A stretch of 64,000 bases of DNA from Kosakonia arachidis. Lineage in GTDB: Bacteria; Pseudomonadota; Gammaproteobacteria; Enterobacterales; Enterobacteriaceae. Below, one piece after another: positions 9,687-20,580 of this stretch (position 1 is its first letter; every line of letters begins with the position of its first letter). The notes under the pieces are model-generated. The model ran no database searches, was not told the DNA's origin, and saw only the letters and a list, made by a program, of their open reading frames with translations. Position numbers and translations under genes: made by a program. The stretch spans positions 1 to 64,000 of the forward strand of contig NZ_FPAU01000012.1 of assembly GCF_900116535.1 (NCBI RefSeq), written 5' to 3'.

Positions 9687-10396
9687 CAGTGGTAATCTTC
9701 CATGGCCAAATTACAAAGCATTTGCCAGTTCGCGGAAAGCGAACCGTCCAGTTCACCCTCCTCTGCCGTAATGCGACAACCTCCGGGTACCATTTTCGCG
9801 TCGGCATGCAGCGCCCAGCCACGCCCTTGAAGCATTTCACCCAGATGCTCCTGCACCATAGGCAAATCTTCGTCGCTGACCCATAGTTCAATTTGGTTGG
9901 TAAATTGTAAGTTCTCCTGTAGTAGCTGGCGAATCTTCTCCAACAGCACCGAGGTATCACAGACAATTTGCTTACCCAGCATCGAACGTACCGCATTCAG
10001 GGAGAGCTGAACCAGCCGCGCGGGGATAACGCTGTCAAGACTGTCCAGAGCGGCCTGAAACTCATCGACCAACAGGGTAAAACGGCTGATTAACGCCCGT
10101 TGCTGGGTATTCGCTTCTGCCGTGCCCTGCGCCAGTCCCTCTGCCCGCCCATGATTGAACCCTTCGCGATAGCCCCTGGTCTGTCCCTCTTCCAGACCGT
10201 TGCGCTCACCTGTCGCATATCCTTCCCGCTCTGCCTGCTGGCGCAGACGGGCAAGCTCGGCCTGGAATTGCGCTTCTGACGCGGGATCAACCACAGCCAG
10301 AGCATCCGTTTGCGAAGGTTCAATAACCGGCGACTCAAAACTGTCCAGCAGGCTTTCAGGCTGCCAGAGTCGCCAGTCGCGATCAGACGTAGACAT
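9686..10396 (-). CDS. fliH: Flagellar assembly protein FliH
   Basis: FliH regulates FliI and anchors it to the C-ring. I start it at the ATG at 10396 ([14 protein letters not shown], 236 residues) rather than at an upstream in-frame codon at 10447, because the former matches the E. coli N-terminus in character and length. The middle contains the GxxxG-type glycine-rich helix expected of FliH ([17 protein letters not shown], about residues 90-110 of the longer frame). It overlaps the end of fliG by 14 bases. Confidence 0.93.
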   Translation of the reverse strand: MSTSDRDWRLWQPESLLDSFESPVIEPSQTDALAVVDPASEAQFQAELARLRQQAEREGYATGERNGLEEGQTRGYREGFNHGRAEGLAQGTAEANTQQRALISRFTLLVDEFQAALDSLDSVIPARLVQLSLNAVRSMLGKQIVCDTSVLLEKIRQLLQENLQFTNQIELWVSDEDLPMVQEHLGEMLQGRGWALHADAKMVPGGCRITAEEGELDGSLSANWQMLCNLAMEDYH

Positions 10397-11372
10397 CGTC
10401 ACCTCCGCCAATGACAATTTCACCCGCATCCGCCAGGCGACGAGCAATCATCAGGATATTTTTCTGTTCGGCTTCCACCTGAGACATACGCACCGGACCA
10501 CGTGAATTGAGGTCGTCTCTCATGATGTCTGCCTGACGCTTCGACATATTGCGGAAGAAGGCGTCGCGCAGTGGCTGTTCAGCGCCTTTAAGAGCAATGA
10601 GCAAAGATTCATTTTCGATATCCTGTAGCAGACGCTGGAGGCTGCGATCTTCGATCTCGACGAGGTTTTCGAACAGGAACATTTCATCAATAATCTTCTG
10701 CGCCAGTTCGTGGTCAAACTCACGTACCGCGTCGATAGCCACCTCTTCCTGATTCGACTTCATCAGGTTGAGGATCTCGGCCGCAGGCCGCACGCCACCC
10801 ATTTTGCTGCGCTTCATATTCTGGCCGGTCAGCATGTTATTCAATACTTCGGTGAGTTCCTGCAAGGCAGCAGGCTGCACGCCGCCAAACGTGGCGATAC
10901 GCAGCATAATGTCGTTACGTTCCTTATCGTCAAATTTTGCCAGCACATCGGCAGCCTGCCCACGCTTGAGATGGACCAGAATGGTGGCAATAATCTGCGG
11001 ATGTTCCTCACGGATAACGTCAAAGACCATCTGAGGTTCCATGAAGTTCAGCGTTTCGAGGCCATTAACATTATTGGAATGAGAATCAAGCAGATCCTCC
11101 AGCAGGCTGGAAGCGCGCTCCTCACCCAACGCTTTTACCAGCACATTGCGCAGGTAATCGTTAGTGTTGAAGTCCAGCGCCGCAAAATCGGATACGTCGC
11201 GCTCAAATTCTTTCATCACGGTGGCCAGGCTATCATGCGTGATGCCGTTCATGTTAAACATGGCGCTACTTATCTGGGTCACCTCGTGCGAATTGAGGTG
11301 CTTGAATACTTCAGCCGCACATTCATCACCCAATGTGAGCATCACCATGGCACATTTATCAGCTGCGTTCAT
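10383..11372 (-). CDS. fliG: Flagellar motor switch protein FliG
   Basis: The torque-generating rotor protein. It has 329 residues (331 in E. coli) with the N-terminal FliF-binding domain, the middle EHPQ motif ([14 protein letters not shown], near residue 125), and the C-terminal charged ridge used by MotA ([19 protein letters not shown] to [14 protein letters not shown]). It starts directly at the end of fliF, sharing one base. Confidence 0.97.
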   Translation of the reverse strand: MNAADKCAMVMLTLGDECAAEVFKHLNSHEVTQISSAMFNMNGITHDSLATVMKEFERDVSDFAALDFNTNDYLRNVLVKALGEERASSLLEDLLDSHSNNVNGLETLNFMEPQMVFDVIREEHPQIIATILVHLKRGQAADVLAKFDDKERNDIMLRIATFGGVQPAALQELTEVLNNMLTGQNMKRSKMGGVRPAAEILNLMKSNQEEVAIDAVREFDHELAQKIIDEMFLFENLVEIEDRSLQRLLQDIENESLLIALKGAEQPLRDAFFRNMSKRQADIMRDDLNSRGPVRMSQVEAEQKNILMIARRLADAGEIVIGGGDDVYV

Positions 11373-13021
11373 TACGACTTCTTCTCCCTAATAAGCCACT
11401 TACGAATCACAGCGGCAAGAACATGAGGCTCCTGCTCTGCAAGGTTTCGCAAATGCTGCGTCGTGATTTCAGTATCCACCCGCTGCTGCGCCTTCTCTTT
11501 CTCAATGTTTTCGTTTTTACGGTTCTGGGCATCCAGTGCCGCCTGGCGAGCCTCTTTCTCCAGTTCAAGCCGCTGAAGCGCCAGTTCCTGATGTTTAATC
11601 CAGAAAGGCTGTACCGCTTTGCGCCAGAGAATCCAGGCCACCAGCGCAATAAACAGATAGCGTGCAACCTCCAGCAACATATTAATGAGGTCCGGCTGCT
11701 TCCAGAGCGGAACGGCAACGTCGTCATCGGAGTCGCTGAACGGTGAGTTAACCACGCTCAGGGTATCGCCACGCTGCGATGAAAATCCCATCGCCTCTTT
11801 CACCAGCGTGTTGATTTGATCCATCTGCTCTTTGTTCAGTGCGACAGGTTTGCCATCTTTTCCGACCATGTAGTTGACCACAACCGCCGCGGAGAGGCGT
11901 TCGACACCACCGGGGCTCTGGCGCGTATGTGTTAACGTGCGATCAAGCTCGTAGTTGACGGTTTCATCATTGTGATTGCTGTAGGGAACGCGTTTAACAG
12001 CGGAGGAATCTGACGTTGCAGGCTTTGCCTGATCGATCGGCGCCGATGCCGACTCCAGCGGCTGATTACTCAACGCGCCAGGTACTCCACCAACGGCCTC
12101 TTTTCCGCCCTGCTCACTACCGCTCGTCTGGCGACTACGGATGGATCGCTTATCCGAAGAGTTATTCGGCTGATACAGTTCTGCGGTCTGTTCATTGGTA
12201 GAGAAATCGATTTTAGCAGTCACCTGCGCCCGCACGTTATTACTCCCCACAATGGGGGCCAGGATGGCCTGAATACGATTTTGATAATCGTTTTCAACCT
12301 CGCTGGTGTAATTAAGCTGTGACGTCTGCGTGGCCCGGTCACCGCTTTGCGTTAGCAGATGCCCATTCTGATCGACGATAGTGACGTTATCGGCAGACAT
12401 GCCAGGTACGGCACTGGATACCAGATGGGTAATGGCGCTAACCTGTCCTTCATCCAGGGTGCGCCCCCCTACCAGATTGAGCGTAACTGAGGCTGAAGGT
12501 GGCCTCTTCTCCTGCACAAAAAGGGACTCTTTCGGCATCGCCAGATGCACGCGTGAACTTTTTACCGGCCCCAGAGTATCAATAGTGCGGGAGAGCTCCC
12601 CTTCCAGCGCACGCTGAAAGTTAATTTGCTCACTGAATTGGCTGATACCAAACTTTTCTTGATCCAGTAGCTCAAACCCTACCGACCCGCCTTTAGGTAA
12701 TCCTTGCTGAGCCAGTTTTAGTCGCAGATCGTAAACCTGTTCTTCCGGAACCATAATAGCCCCCTGCCGCTCATCAAAACGGTAGGACACATTCATTTTC
12801 GTCAGTTGGGTCACAATCTCGCCGCCATCACGATCGCTGATATTACTGTACAGCACGCGATAATCAGGGGTTTTAGCCCAAAAAAGCAGCGCAATAATAA
12901 TAGACAGCGCGGCGGCAGCAGAAATAATAAATATAACTCGGGGATTCGAACGAACGCGCCCAAGGACAGCAATCAGACTGTCCATTGTATTCTTGTTATT
13001 ACCGTTAGTTGCGGCATTCAT
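11372..13021 (-). CDS. fliF: Flagellar MS-ring protein FliF
   Basis: FliF forms the MS ring, the platform on which the flagellum assembles. The protein has 549 residues with two membrane helices (about 30-50 and 445-465), ring-building motifs in the periplasmic part, and an amphipathic C-terminal tail that binds FliG. The segment [20 protein letters not shown] is diagnostic of the family. It is the first gene of the minus-strand fliF-R operon and is divergent from fliE across about 270 bases that hold FlhDC-box-like half-sites. Confidence 0.97.
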   Translation of the reverse strand: MNAATNGNNKNTMDSLIAVLGRVRSNPRVIFIISAAAALSIIIALLFWAKTPDYRVLYSNISDRDGGEIVTQLTKMNVSYRFDERQGAIMVPEEQVYDLRLKLAQQGLPKGGSVGFELLDQEKFGISQFSEQINFQRALEGELSRTIDTLGPVKSSRVHLAMPKESLFVQEKRPPSASVTLNLVGGRTLDEGQVSAITHLVSSAVPGMSADNVTIVDQNGHLLTQSGDRATQTSQLNYTSEVENDYQNRIQAILAPIVGSNNVRAQVTAKIDFSTNEQTAELYQPNNSSDKRSIRSRQTSGSEQGGKEAVGGVPGALSNQPLESASAPIDQAKPATSDSSAVKRVPYSNHNDETVNYELDRTLTHTRQSPGGVERLSAAVVVNYMVGKDGKPVALNKEQMDQINTLVKEAMGFSSQRGDTLSVVNSPFSDSDDDVAVPLWKQPDLINMLLEVARYLFIALVAWILWRKAVQPFWIKHQELALQRLELEKEARQAALDAQNRKNENIEKEKAQQRVDTEITTQHLRNLAEQEPHVLAAVIRKWLIREKKS

Positions 13022-13118
13022 GCCATGTTCCTGTAAAAATTATAATGACCCAATATGAACGAAACATTAAATTCAGATGCGCCATTCATTGGTAAGCACT
13101 CATGCCGTCACAGCATCC

Positions 13119-13221
13119 AAGGACAAATAAATCAGGCCGGGTATTATGTACAAACTGGGGGAAACTTTAGTCGGTGATAAGCTAACGCTTCTGTCAGCTA
13201 TTCAAATTATATTTTCGCATT
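13119..13221. promoter_or_regulatory. FlhDC-box-like half-sites between fliF and fliE
   Basis: The known FlhD4C2 site is an AAYGS-NN-AAATAGCG half followed 10-12 bases later by its inverted complement. Here 13119-13132 reads AAGGACAAATAAAT and 13210-13221 reads TATTTTCGCATT, which fit the two half-site types. They are 77 bases apart, so each would need a weaker partner: one site could serve fliF, the other fliE. The first 14-mer also occurs exactly before fliD. Confidence 0.45.
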
Positions 13222-13294
13222 GTACTCCTGCTATTCTGTTTCGGTTGAACTGGCAAGAAGTTAACGCCGGGAAAAGTAGCGAAGGATTATAAAG

Positions 13295-13636
13295 ATGTCT
13301 ATTCAGTCAATGCACGGTATTATCGATCAAATTCAATTTCAGGCCCGTCAAGCGTCCGCTCTGAGTAAAGGCATCCAGTCCGAAGTCGGCGCAGCATCCA
13401 CTAGCGGTGGTAACGCGTCATTTTCTGACATGTTGCTCGGCAGCATTAAATCTATTAGTCAGGTGCAAAGTACGGCCCAAAATCAAGCTGAGGCCTATAT
13501 GAGCGGCGCATCAGATATTGAATTGAACGACGTTATGGTGTCTCTGCAAAAATCATCCCTGGCCCTTAACCTGGGCGTTCAGGTAAGGAACAAAATGGTC
13601 AGTGCGTACCAGGAAATTATGGGAATGTCATTATAA
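13295..13636 (+). CDS. fliE: MS ring-rod junction protein FliE
   Basis: FliE joins the MS ring to the proximal rod and is the first rod protein exported. It has 113 residues (104 in E. coli) with the conserved C-terminal part NQAEAYMSGASDIELNDVMVSLQKS followed by LGVQVRNKMVSAYQEIMGM. A good AAGGA ribosome-binding site precedes the ATG. It is transcribed alone and divergently from fliF, as in E. coli, and is followed by a long hairpin. Confidence 0.95.
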   Translation: MSIQSMHGIIDQIQFQARQASALSKGIQSEVGAASTSGGNASFSDMLLGSIKSISQVQSTAQNQAEAYMSGASDIELNDVMVSLQKSSLALNLGVQVRNKMVSAYQEIMGMSL

Positions 13637-13692
13637 CGTAAGTCCGTTGATGCGACGCATTGCACAGAGAATAATCGCCTGCATCTGACATT

Positions 13693-13749
13693 ATTACCCA
13701 TCAACACATAATGCTGTCTTCCGGACAGCATTATGTGTTGATGGGTAAT
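13693..13749. terminator. 26-bp perfect inverted repeat between fliE and cheR
   Basis: Two perfectly complementary 26-base arms (13693-13718 and 13724-13749) surround the five-base loop TTCCG. The transcript hairpin would be very stable. No T-run follows on either side, so it is not a textbook intrinsic terminator. It could block fliE transcription, protect 3' ends, or act in both directions. No second copy is seen in the window. Confidence 0.7.
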
Positions 13750-13863
13750 GAATGCTATTTATAATTGCCTCCAACAGGTATTTAGCGCCGCTCCGTTCGG
13801 AAACTCCCGGTATTTTCTATGCCGGATTATTTGCCAACAGGATTTATTTTAGGATTACCCGGA

Positions 13864-14730
13864 ATGCCTAACATCGCTCATAATAATAAAATCGAAATTA
13901 GCAATCAGTTTGTGCAAAATCATCTTTCAGAATCAGAATTAAACACGTTTATTGAGCTAATTTATCAGCAGGCTGGCATAGTCATTACCGCTCAGAGGCG
14001 GGATATGGTCTATAACCGTCTTGCACCGCGACTGCGTGCTCTTGGATTAAACAGCTTCAGGGACTATATACGGCTACTGGAAAATTCGCCTAATCATAAT
14101 GAATGGCAGCAATTTGTTAATGCATTGACAACAAATTTAACGTCCTTTTTCCGTGAAGCCTATCATTTCCCCATTCTCACTGAGCATGCGCGTACCAGAG
14201 GTGGAGGATATAACGTCTGGTGCACGGCAGCATCAACGGGTGAAGAACCCTATTCTATTGCAATGACGCTGGACGAAGTATTAGGCCATTCAATTGTTGG
14301 GCCCCGCATTCTGGCCACGGATATTGACACCGGCGTATTAGAAAAAGCCCGTAGCGGCACCTATCGCATGGCTGATTTAAATAACTTATCCCTGGAGCAG
14401 AAAAAAAATTATTTTTTACGCAGAAATGATTCCGGGAAGCGGGATCAGGTGAAAGTAAGGAGCGTCTTACAAAACGCAGTGCATTTCCAGCAGCTAAACC
14501 TGATTTCAGCAAACTGGGATATCCCGGCGCCCTTTGACGCCATCTTCTGCCGTAACGTAATGATCTATTTTGATAAAAACACCCAAGATCAGCTACTTAA
14601 CCGTTTTGCGAAACTGCTGAAACCCGGCGGACTGCTTTTTGTTGGTCACTCGGAACACTTTAGTAGTACGGCCAGCCCTTTCCGCCTGAAAGGTCAGTCG
14701 GTGTATTGTCTGAAAAAGGAAAAGGCATGA
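13864..14730 (+). CDS. cheR: Chemotaxis protein methyltransferase CheR
   Basis: CheR methylates receptor glutamates using S-adenosylmethionine. I prefer the ATG at 13864 (288 residues, E. coli 286) over an in-frame ATG at 13819, because it has an AGGA-type site and matches the family length. Motifs: [17 protein letters not shown] (AdoMet site), [11 protein letters not shown], and [14 protein letters not shown]. The beta-subdomain that binds the receptor C-terminal pentapeptide is present. It overlaps cheB by four bases. Confidence 0.95.
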   Translation: MPNIAHNNKIEISNQFVQNHLSESELNTFIELIYQQAGIVITAQRRDMVYNRLAPRLRALGLNSFRDYIRLLENSPNHNEWQQFVNALTTNLTSFFREAYHFPILTEHARTRGGGYNVWCTAASTGEEPYSIAMTLDEVLGHSIVGPRILATDIDTGVLEKARSGTYRMADLNNLSLEQKKNYFLRRNDSGKRDQVKVRSVLQNAVHFQQLNLISANWDIPAPFDAIFCRNVMIYFDKNTQDQLLNRFAKLLKPGGLLFVGHSEHFSSTASPFRLKGQSVYCLKKEKA

Positions 14731-15773
14731 ACAAAATAAAAGTACTCTGCGTCGATGACTCAGCCCTGATCCGCAATATCTTGACCAAAATAGTTAATCA
14801 GCAGCCGGATATGGAAATGGTGGCGACGGCGCTCGATCCCATTATCGCCCGCGATCTGATTAAACAGCATAATCCGGATGTTCTGACCCTGGATGTGGAA
14901 ATGCCGCGTATGGACGGCCTTGATTTTCTGGAACGCCTGATGCGCCTGCGCCCCATGCCCGTCATCATGGTCTCTTCACTTACCAGCAAAGGATCGGATA
15001 TCACCCTGAGCGCCCTCGAACTGGGGGCCGTCGACTTTGTGACTAAACCGCAAATGGGTCTGCAAGAAGGGATGATGCAATACAGTGAACTGATGGCAGA
15101 TAAGATCCGTACCGCAGCGAAAGCGCATATCAGACGACGGGAAGGGCAAATAGCAGCGCCCAAAATCATCAATAGCCCGCTAGTCGGCAGCGAAAAAATT
15201 ATCGCTATCGGCGCGTCTACCGGCGGTACCGAAGCCATACGCCACGTTCTGATGCCCATGCCTGCGTCCTGTCCAGGCATTGTCATTGCGCAGCATATGC
15301 CGCCAGGTTTTACCCGCTCTTTTGCTGAACGGCTGGATAAAATTTGCCAGATCACGGTTAAAGAGGCAGAGGATGGCGAGCGTGTATTACCGGGGCATGC
15401 CTATATCGCACCGGGCGGCAGGCATATGGAGCTCTGTCGTAGCGGCGCCAATTATCATGTGCGGCTCAACGATCTGCCACCGGTTAACCGTCACCGGCCA
15501 TCTGTGGATATGTTGCTGCAGTCGGTCGCCGAGTCCGCCGGGAAAAACGCCGTCGGGGCGATCCTTACCGGTATGGGCTATGACGGAGCAAGAGGCCTGC
15601 TTGAACTTCACCAAACCGGCGCAAAAACGCTGGCACAAAGTGAAAAAACCTGCGTGGTGTATGGCATGCCACGTGAAGCCGTTCTCCTCAATGCTGTTGA
15701 CGAGATCGTCGATCTCGATCAAATAGCACAAACCATTCTGAAAAATATCGTCGGGCAAGCCCGCAGAATTTAA
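14727..15773 (+). CDS. cheB: Chemotaxis response regulator methylesterase CheB
   Basis: CheB removes methyl groups from receptors when phosphorylated by CheA. I start it at 14727, whose ATG overlaps the cheR stop, giving 348 residues (E. coli 349). The receiver domain has Asp56 in the [14 protein letters not shown] context. The esterase domain shows the catalytic Ser in [11 protein letters not shown], the His in AQHMPPGF, and the Asp in [10 protein letters not shown]. It is part of the cheRBYZ-flhBAE run. Confidence 0.96.
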   Translation: MNKIKVLCVDDSALIRNILTKIVNQQPDMEMVATALDPIIARDLIKQHNPDVLTLDVEMPRMDGLDFLERLMRLRPMPVIMVSSLTSKGSDITLSALELGAVDFVTKPQMGLQEGMMQYSELMADKIRTAAKAHIRRREGQIAAPKIINSPLVGSEKIIAIGASTGGTEAIRHVLMPMPASCPGIVIAQHMPPGFTRSFAERLDKICQITVKEAEDGERVLPGHAYIAPGGRHMELCRSGANYHVRLNDLPPVNRHRPSVDMLLQSVAESAGKNAVGAILTGMGYDGARGLLELHQTGAKTLAQSEKTCVVYGMPREAVLLNAVDEIVDLDQIAQTILKNIVGQARRI

Positions 15774-15840
15774 GTTTGCTGCATCACTGTTATTCACTAC
15801 CGCGTTCCCAGCAAGAGCACAATTAACCAGGACTCCATAT

Positions 15841-16230
15841 ATGGCTGATAAGAATTTACGTTTTTTAGTGGTCGATGATTTTGCCACGATGCGACGCATC
15901 GTACGCAATCTACTTAAAGATCTCGGTTTTAATAACGTTGAAGAGGCCGAAGATGGTCAGGATGCATTAAATAAAATGCAGCAGATCCCCTTCGACTTTG
16001 TCATAAGCGACTGGAATATGCCCAATATGGACGGATTACAGTTACTGACCGAGATCCGTAATTCGCCGACATGGAGCACCATGCCGGTATTAATGGTTAC
16101 CGCAGAAGCTAAAAAAGAAAACATTATTGCAGCTGCGCAGGCTGGGGCCAGTGGTTATGTTGTAAAACCCTTCACTGCGGCAATCCTTGAAGAGAAGTTG
16201 AATAAGATTTTCGAAAAAATTGGGTGGTAA
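15841..16230 (+). CDS. cheY: Chemotaxis response regulator CheY
   Basis: The diffusible signal that makes the motor switch. It has 129 residues, identical in length to E. coli CheY. The key residues are all at their usual places: Asp12/Asp13, phosphorylated Asp57 (in [11 protein letters not shown]), Thr87 in MVTAEA and Lys109 in VVKPF. It follows cheB after 67 bases and precedes cheZ by four. Confidence 0.97.
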   Translation: MADKNLRFLVVDDFATMRRIVRNLLKDLGFNNVEEAEDGQDALNKMQQIPFDFVISDWNMPNMDGLQLLTEIRNSPTWSTMPVLMVTAEAKKENIIAAAQAGASGYVVKPFTAAILEEKLNKIFEKIGW

Positions 16231-16234
16231 ACAA

Positions 16235-16876
16235 GTGGACAATCAACCAAATAATCCGGCGGCGGATAGCTTTAAAAGTATTTTTTCCCGCATTGGCCAT
16301 TTGACACGTCAGCTACGCACTAGTATGAGCAGCCTCGGGCTGGACCGCGCCATTATGGATGCCGCCGAAGCTATCCCGGATACCCGTGATCGCCTGAACT
16401 ATATTGTCAGTAAAACGTCCCAGGCCGCCGACAGAGCGTTAACTTCTGTGGAGGTGGCTCGTCCTTTACAAGATCGTCTGAATGAGCGGGCCTCTGAGCT
16501 AAACGGACGCTGGGATGAATGGTTTGCAGAACCTGTCGAACTTCCTGTTGCCCGCGATTTGGTTAGTGACACCCGCGATTTTTTACAGGAAGTGCCAACG
16601 CTGACCAATAAAACCAATAACGAACTGATGGAAATCATGATGGCCCAGGATTTTCAGGATCTTACGGGTCAGGTCGTTCAACGCATGATGCTTCTTATCG
16701 AGAATATTGAAAACGAGCTGATTCAGGTGCTGGTTGAAAATATTCCGAATATGACCATCACTTCCGACCAGGAACAGGAAAGCCTGAAAAATGGTCCACA
16801 AATTGATCATACCCTGACTGGCGTGGTGGCCACACAGGATCAGGTAGACGATTTGCTCGCCGATTTAGGTTTCTGA
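16235..16876 (+). CDS. cheZ: Chemotaxis phosphatase CheZ
   Basis: CheZ dephosphorylates CheY-P. I chose the GTG at 16235, four bases after the cheY stop and preceded by GGTGG, giving 213 residues (E. coli 214); an in-frame TTG at 16220 is the only upstream alternative. The active-site helix is intact with its Asp and Gln in IMMAQDFQDLTGQVVQRMM. The C-terminal CheY-binding peptide ending QDQVDDLLADLGF is also conserved. Confidence 0.95.
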   Translation: MDNQPNNPAADSFKSIFSRIGHLTRQLRTSMSSLGLDRAIMDAAEAIPDTRDRLNYIVSKTSQAADRALTSVEVARPLQDRLNERASELNGRWDEWFAEPVELPVARDLVSDTRDFLQEVPTLTNKTNNELMEIMMAQDFQDLTGQVVQRMMLLIENIENELIQVLVENIPNMTITSDQEQESLKNGPQIDHTLTGVVATQDQVDDLLADLGF

Positions 16877-16879
16877 TGC

Positions 16880-18025
16880 ATGTCTGAAGCAAGCGACGAA
16901 GACAAAACAGAAGACCCCACCCCCCAGCGAAGACAAAAAGCACGGGAAGAGGGACAGATCCCGCGCTCAAAAGAACTGACTTCGCTACTGATGCTGCTGG
17001 CGGGCTGGTCGCTGATTTTTATCAGCGGAGAAAACACCGCTGGCCAACTTGCACAGTTACTGCATGACGGGCTAGTTTTCGATCGCCTGCTGATAAGTGA
17101 TACAACCAGTATGCTGCACAAATCCAGCGGATTACTGTCGCTGATGCTAAACGCCCTGCTGCCGCCGCTGCTGGGGCTGTTTTTTGTCGCTATCGCCTCT
17201 TGCGCCCTGATTGGCGGCCTGCATTTCAGCACTAAATCATTAAAATTTGATATTACCCGTCTCTCCCCTGTTTCGGGTTTTAAACGCCTCTTCTCGTTTC
17301 AGGTGTTATCAGAGCTGGCAAAAAGTTTGATGAAAGCGGCGCTGGTTGGCTGCGCCTGCGGCTTATATTTTTTCACCAATAAAAGCCAGTTCATCCGCCT
17401 GGTTAATGAATCACTCTCAGACTCTCTGAGCGACTCACACCTACTGATATCCCACTGCCTGCTGGTTGTGATTAGCGCACTGGTACCAATGGTAGGCTAT
17501 GACGTCTTTTATCAATTAATGCGCAATATCAAAAAGTTGCGCATGAGTCGCCAGGAGATCCGCGATGAATTTAAACAGAGCGAAGGCGATCCACATGTGA
17601 AAGGACGTATCAGACAGATGCGCCGCAGCCTGGCGCAACGCCACATGATGCTGGATGTCCCCAAAGCGGACGTCATCGTGAACAACCCGACCCACTATTC
17701 CGTCGCAATCAGCTGGAAAGAGGGAAAAATGGCTGCGCCGACCGTCCTTGCAAAAGGTGCAGGCGAAATCGCTTTACGTATCCGCGAAATGGGGCTGCAG
17801 CATAAGGTCCCCATGCTTGAAGCCGCGCCGCTAGCGCGTGCGCTCTATCGCCACTGCGAGATAGGCGATCCAATCCCGTCTGAGCTTTACGGCGTGGTCG
17901 CGGAAGTCCTCGCCTGGGTTTATCGCCTGAAGCACTGGCGTAAATCAGGCGGAAAAATACCCAATAAACCGGAAAACCTTTCAGTGCCGCCGGCGCTGGA
18001 TTTCACCCATGAGAGCCAGGAATGA
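16880..18025 (+). CDS. flhB: Flagellar export switch protein FlhB
   Basis: FlhB changes export specificity after self-cleavage. It has 381 residues (E. coli 382): an N-terminal EDKTEDPTPQRRQKAREEGQ signature, four membrane segments, and the autocleavage site NPTH in VIVNNPTHYSVAI (near residue 270). It starts three bases after cheZ and overlaps flhA by four bases, so it is co-transcribed with the chemotaxis genes. Confidence 0.97.
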   Translation: MSEASDEDKTEDPTPQRRQKAREEGQIPRSKELTSLLMLLAGWSLIFISGENTAGQLAQLLHDGLVFDRLLISDTTSMLHKSSGLLSLMLNALLPPLLGLFFVAIASCALIGGLHFSTKSLKFDITRLSPVSGFKRLFSFQVLSELAKSLMKAALVGCACGLYFFTNKSQFIRLVNESLSDSLSDSHLLISHCLLVVISALVPMVGYDVFYQLMRNIKKLRMSRQEIRDEFKQSEGDPHVKGRIRQMRRSLAQRHMMLDVPKADVIVNNPTHYSVAISWKEGKMAAPTVLAKGAGEIALRIREMGLQHKVPMLEAAPLARALYRHCEIGDPIPSELYGVVAEVLAWVYRLKHWRKSGGKIPNKPENLSVPPALDFTHESQE

Positions 18026-20121
18026 TGGCCAATTTAACCACCAAACTACGCTTACCAAATTTTAAAGAGACACAGTGGCAAATACTGGCAGGGCCGGTAT
18101 TGATCATGATGATCCTGGCGATGATGGTGCTGCCGCTGCCCGCCTTTGCACTTGATACACTGTTTACTTTCAATATAGTGCTGTCGCTGATGATATTGCT
18201 GGTAGCAATGTTTACACAGAACACGCTAGATTTTTCATCTTTTCCCATCGTGTTGCTGTTCTCCACCTTGCTACGTCTGGCGCTCAATATCGCGTCTACC
18301 CGCATCATACTCATGGAAGGTCATACTGGCGCTTCCGCTGCAGGCCGGGTGGTAGAAGCTTTTGGGCACTTTCTGGTTGGCGGTAATTTCGCTATCGGCA
18401 TCATCGTCTTCACTATTTTGATCATCATTAACTTTATGGTGATCACCAAGGGTGCGGGGCGTATCGCCGAAGTAGGTGCTCGCTTCGTACTCGACGGGAT
18501 GCCGGGAAAACAGATGGCCATTGATGCCGATCTCAACGCGGGCCTGATTGGCGAAGAAGAGGCAAAAAAGAGACGTCGTGAAGTCACCATGGAGTCCGAT
18601 TTTTATGGCTCCATGGATGGTGCCAGTAAATTCGTACGCGGAGACGCCATGGCCGGCTTGTTAATCATGGCGATTAACATTGTTGGCGGCCTGATTATCG
18701 GTATCCTTCAGCACGACCTGTCATTTGCCGACGCCGCACAAACCTATACGCTTCTGACCATTGGCGATGGCCTGGTCGCGCAGATCCCGGCCCTAATTAT
18801 CTCGACAGCTGCAGGTGTCATCGTTACCCGTGTATCCAGCGAAACCGATGTTGGCGAACAGATGGTTAGCCAGTTGTTCAACAATCCGCGCGTGATGCTG
18901 CTGGCTGCTGGCGTCATCGGCCTGCTTGGTATTATCCCCGGAATGCCCAACCTGGTATTCCTGCTTTTCACTGCGGCGCTGCTTGGCCTGGCCTGGTGGC
19001 TGCGCGGCCAGCAGATGGCAGAACTGAGCGGCACAAAACGGAGTACCGGCATGGATAGCGCAGAGATCAGCGAAGCCGTTCAGGCACCTGAAGCCTCCTG
19101 GTCCGATGTTGAAATGGAAGATGTGCTGGGACTGGAGGTGGGTTATCGGTTGATTCCGATGGTGGATAATACTCAAGATGGACAGTTGCTGACGCGTATT
19201 CGCGGCATCCGTAAAAAATTTGCCCAGAAGATGGGCTTTCTGCCGCCCGCAATCCACATTTGCGACAACCTCGATCTCAAACCGACCGAGTATCGCATCT
19301 TACTGAAGGGAATAGAGATTGGCGGTGGGGAAGTCAAACCCGAACGCTGGATGGCCATCGACCCTGGCTGTGCGGAAGGAAAACTGGAAGGGCTGCCCGG
19401 CATCGACCCCGCCTTTAATTTGCCCGCCGTTTGGATTGACGAAGTCATGCGGGAACGCGCCCTAACGTTAGGCTATACGGTGGTCGATCCGGCATCGGTC
19501 ATCGCTACCCATCTGAATCATTTGATCGATACGCATACGGACGAACTTTTCAGCCGTCAGGAAACCCAGCAATTGCTGGAACGTATCACCAAAGAGATGC
19601 CCAAGCTGATAGAGGATTTAATTCCGGATACGATATCGCTCTCCCTGTTCCATAAGGTGCTACAAAATCTACTGGCGGAGCGAATCTCAATCCGCGATAT
19701 GCGTACGATTATTGACACCCTGGCGGAACATGCTCCAACACAAACCGACGCTGATGAGCTTACCGCTCAGGTCCGCATCCGCCTGGCGCGAGCGATCACT
19801 CACCAGTGGTTTGGTAATAGTCCTGATATTGAGGTCATTGGGCTGGATCCTAATCTTGAAAGGTTGCTGATTCAGGCCACGCAGAACAGCAGCGCCCTTG
19901 AGCCTGGCATCGCGGAAAAAATGATTGAACATGCCGGGCAGGCCATCAGTCAGCAAAGTACACTTGGCGTGGCGCCAGTGCTGTTAGTCAACCAACCGCT
20001 GCGGCTGATGCTTTCACGGTTCCTGCGCCGTGTTTACCCGCAGTTAGTGGTGCTGTCTAACTTTGAAATCAGCAGCAACCGCACGGTACATATGTCTTAC
20101 ACTATCGGAGGCGCGCAGTGA
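18022..20121 (+). CDS. flhA: Flagellar export gate protein FlhA
   Basis: FlhA forms the nonameric ring that docks export substrates and chaperones and conducts protons. It has 699 residues (E. coli 692). About eight membrane segments fill residues 25-320, with the FHIPEP-region equivalent GAGRIAEVGARFVLDGMPGK near residue 150. The C-terminal cytoplasmic domain follows. Two adjacent ATG codons (ATGATGG) overlap the flhB stop; either could start it. Confidence 0.97.
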   Translation: MMANLTTKLRLPNFKETQWQILAGPVLIMMILAMMVLPLPAFALDTLFTFNIVLSLMILLVAMFTQNTLDFSSFPIVLLFSTLLRLALNIASTRIILMEGHTGASAAGRVVEAFGHFLVGGNFAIGIIVFTILIIINFMVITKGAGRIAEVGARFVLDGMPGKQMAIDADLNAGLIGEEEAKKRRREVTMESDFYGSMDGASKFVRGDAMAGLLIMAINIVGGLIIGILQHDLSFADAAQTYTLLTIGDGLVAQIPALIISTAAGVIVTRVSSETDVGEQMVSQLFNNPRVMLLAAGVIGLLGIIPGMPNLVFLLFTAALLGLAWWLRGQQMAELSGTKRSTGMDSAEISEAVQAPEASWSDVEMEDVLGLEVGYRLIPMVDNTQDGQLLTRIRGIRKKFAQKMGFLPPAIHICDNLDLKPTEYRILLKGIEIGGGEVKPERWMAIDPGCAEGKLEGLPGIDPAFNLPAVWIDEVMRERALTLGYTVVDPASVIATHLNHLIDTHTDELFSRQETQQLLERITKEMPKLIEDLIPDTISLSLFHKVLQNLLAERISIRDMRTIIDTLAEHAPTQTDADELTAQVRIRLARAITHQWFGNSPDIEVIGLDPNLERLLIQATQNSSALEPGIAEKMIEHAGQAISQQSTLGVAPVLLVNQPLRLMLSRFLRRVYPQLVVLSNFEISSNRTVHMSYTIGGAQ

Positions 20122-20522
20122 AATACCTGCCGTTAACGCTATGGTTTGTGATCCTTCCGGTAGCCGCTACTGGCGGTAGCTGGACCGGCAAAAGCGTCGG
20201 CGGTAGCGTCAGCGTCGGCCAGCAGATCTTAACCAGCCGGCCGTTGCAGGCGCAAGGTCCGCTTTCGAGAGCGGCCACCATTACAAGCGTGGTCTGGCGC
20301 ATTGAGCTGCTCAGCCCGCCACCGACAGGTCTGCAGATTAAGCTCTGCGCGCCGTCTTTTTGTATTCCGCTCAGAGATCTGACGGGCACACAGCAGGTTA
20401 GCGTTCCCCTTTCAGCGGGCAACACTTTTCGCTTTCTCTACTCTGTAAACAGCCGCGGGCCGCTGATGCCCGCACTTCAGGTGGTCAGCAATCAGCTAAC
20501 GGTTAATTACCGCGCGCCATAG
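20118..20522 (+). CDS. flhE: Periplasmic flagellar protein FlhE
   Basis: FlhE is a small periplasmic protein of peritrichous enterobacteria that is needed for normal flagellar secretion and limits proton leak. It has 134 residues with a signal peptide (about residues 1-18, cleaved near AATGG) and the family features SWTGKSVGGSVSVGQQ and a pair of cysteines in LCAPSFC. It overlaps flhA by four bases and ends the operon. Its presence points to an FlhDC-type enteric flagellum. Confidence 0.92.
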   Translation: MKYLPLTLWFVILPVAATGGSWTGKSVGGSVSVGQQILTSRPLQAQGPLSRAATITSVVWRIELLSPPPTGLQIKLCAPSFCIPLRDLTGTQQVSVPLSAGNTFRFLYSVNSRGPLMPALQVVSNQLTVNYRAP

Positions 20523-20551
20523 ACAACGGGGGATATCGGGAAAGGTGTCGT

Positions 20552-20574
20552 ACCGGCTTCAGAGCGAGGCCGGT
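20552..20574. terminator. Hairpin between convergent flhE and fliT
   Basis: ACCGGC and GCCGGT pair across an 11-base loop in the 58-base gap where two operons converge. It has no T-run but is well placed to separate the two transcripts in both directions. Confidence 0.45.
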
Positions 20575-20580
20575 GAAGAT

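Noticed and set aside
13819-13863. Longer cheR starting at the first in-frame ATG
   Set aside because: No ribosome-binding site there, and it adds 15 residues without counterpart in the family.
16220-16234. TTG start for cheZ overlapping cheY
   Set aside because: A GTG four bases after cheY, with a GGTGG site, gives the family length.
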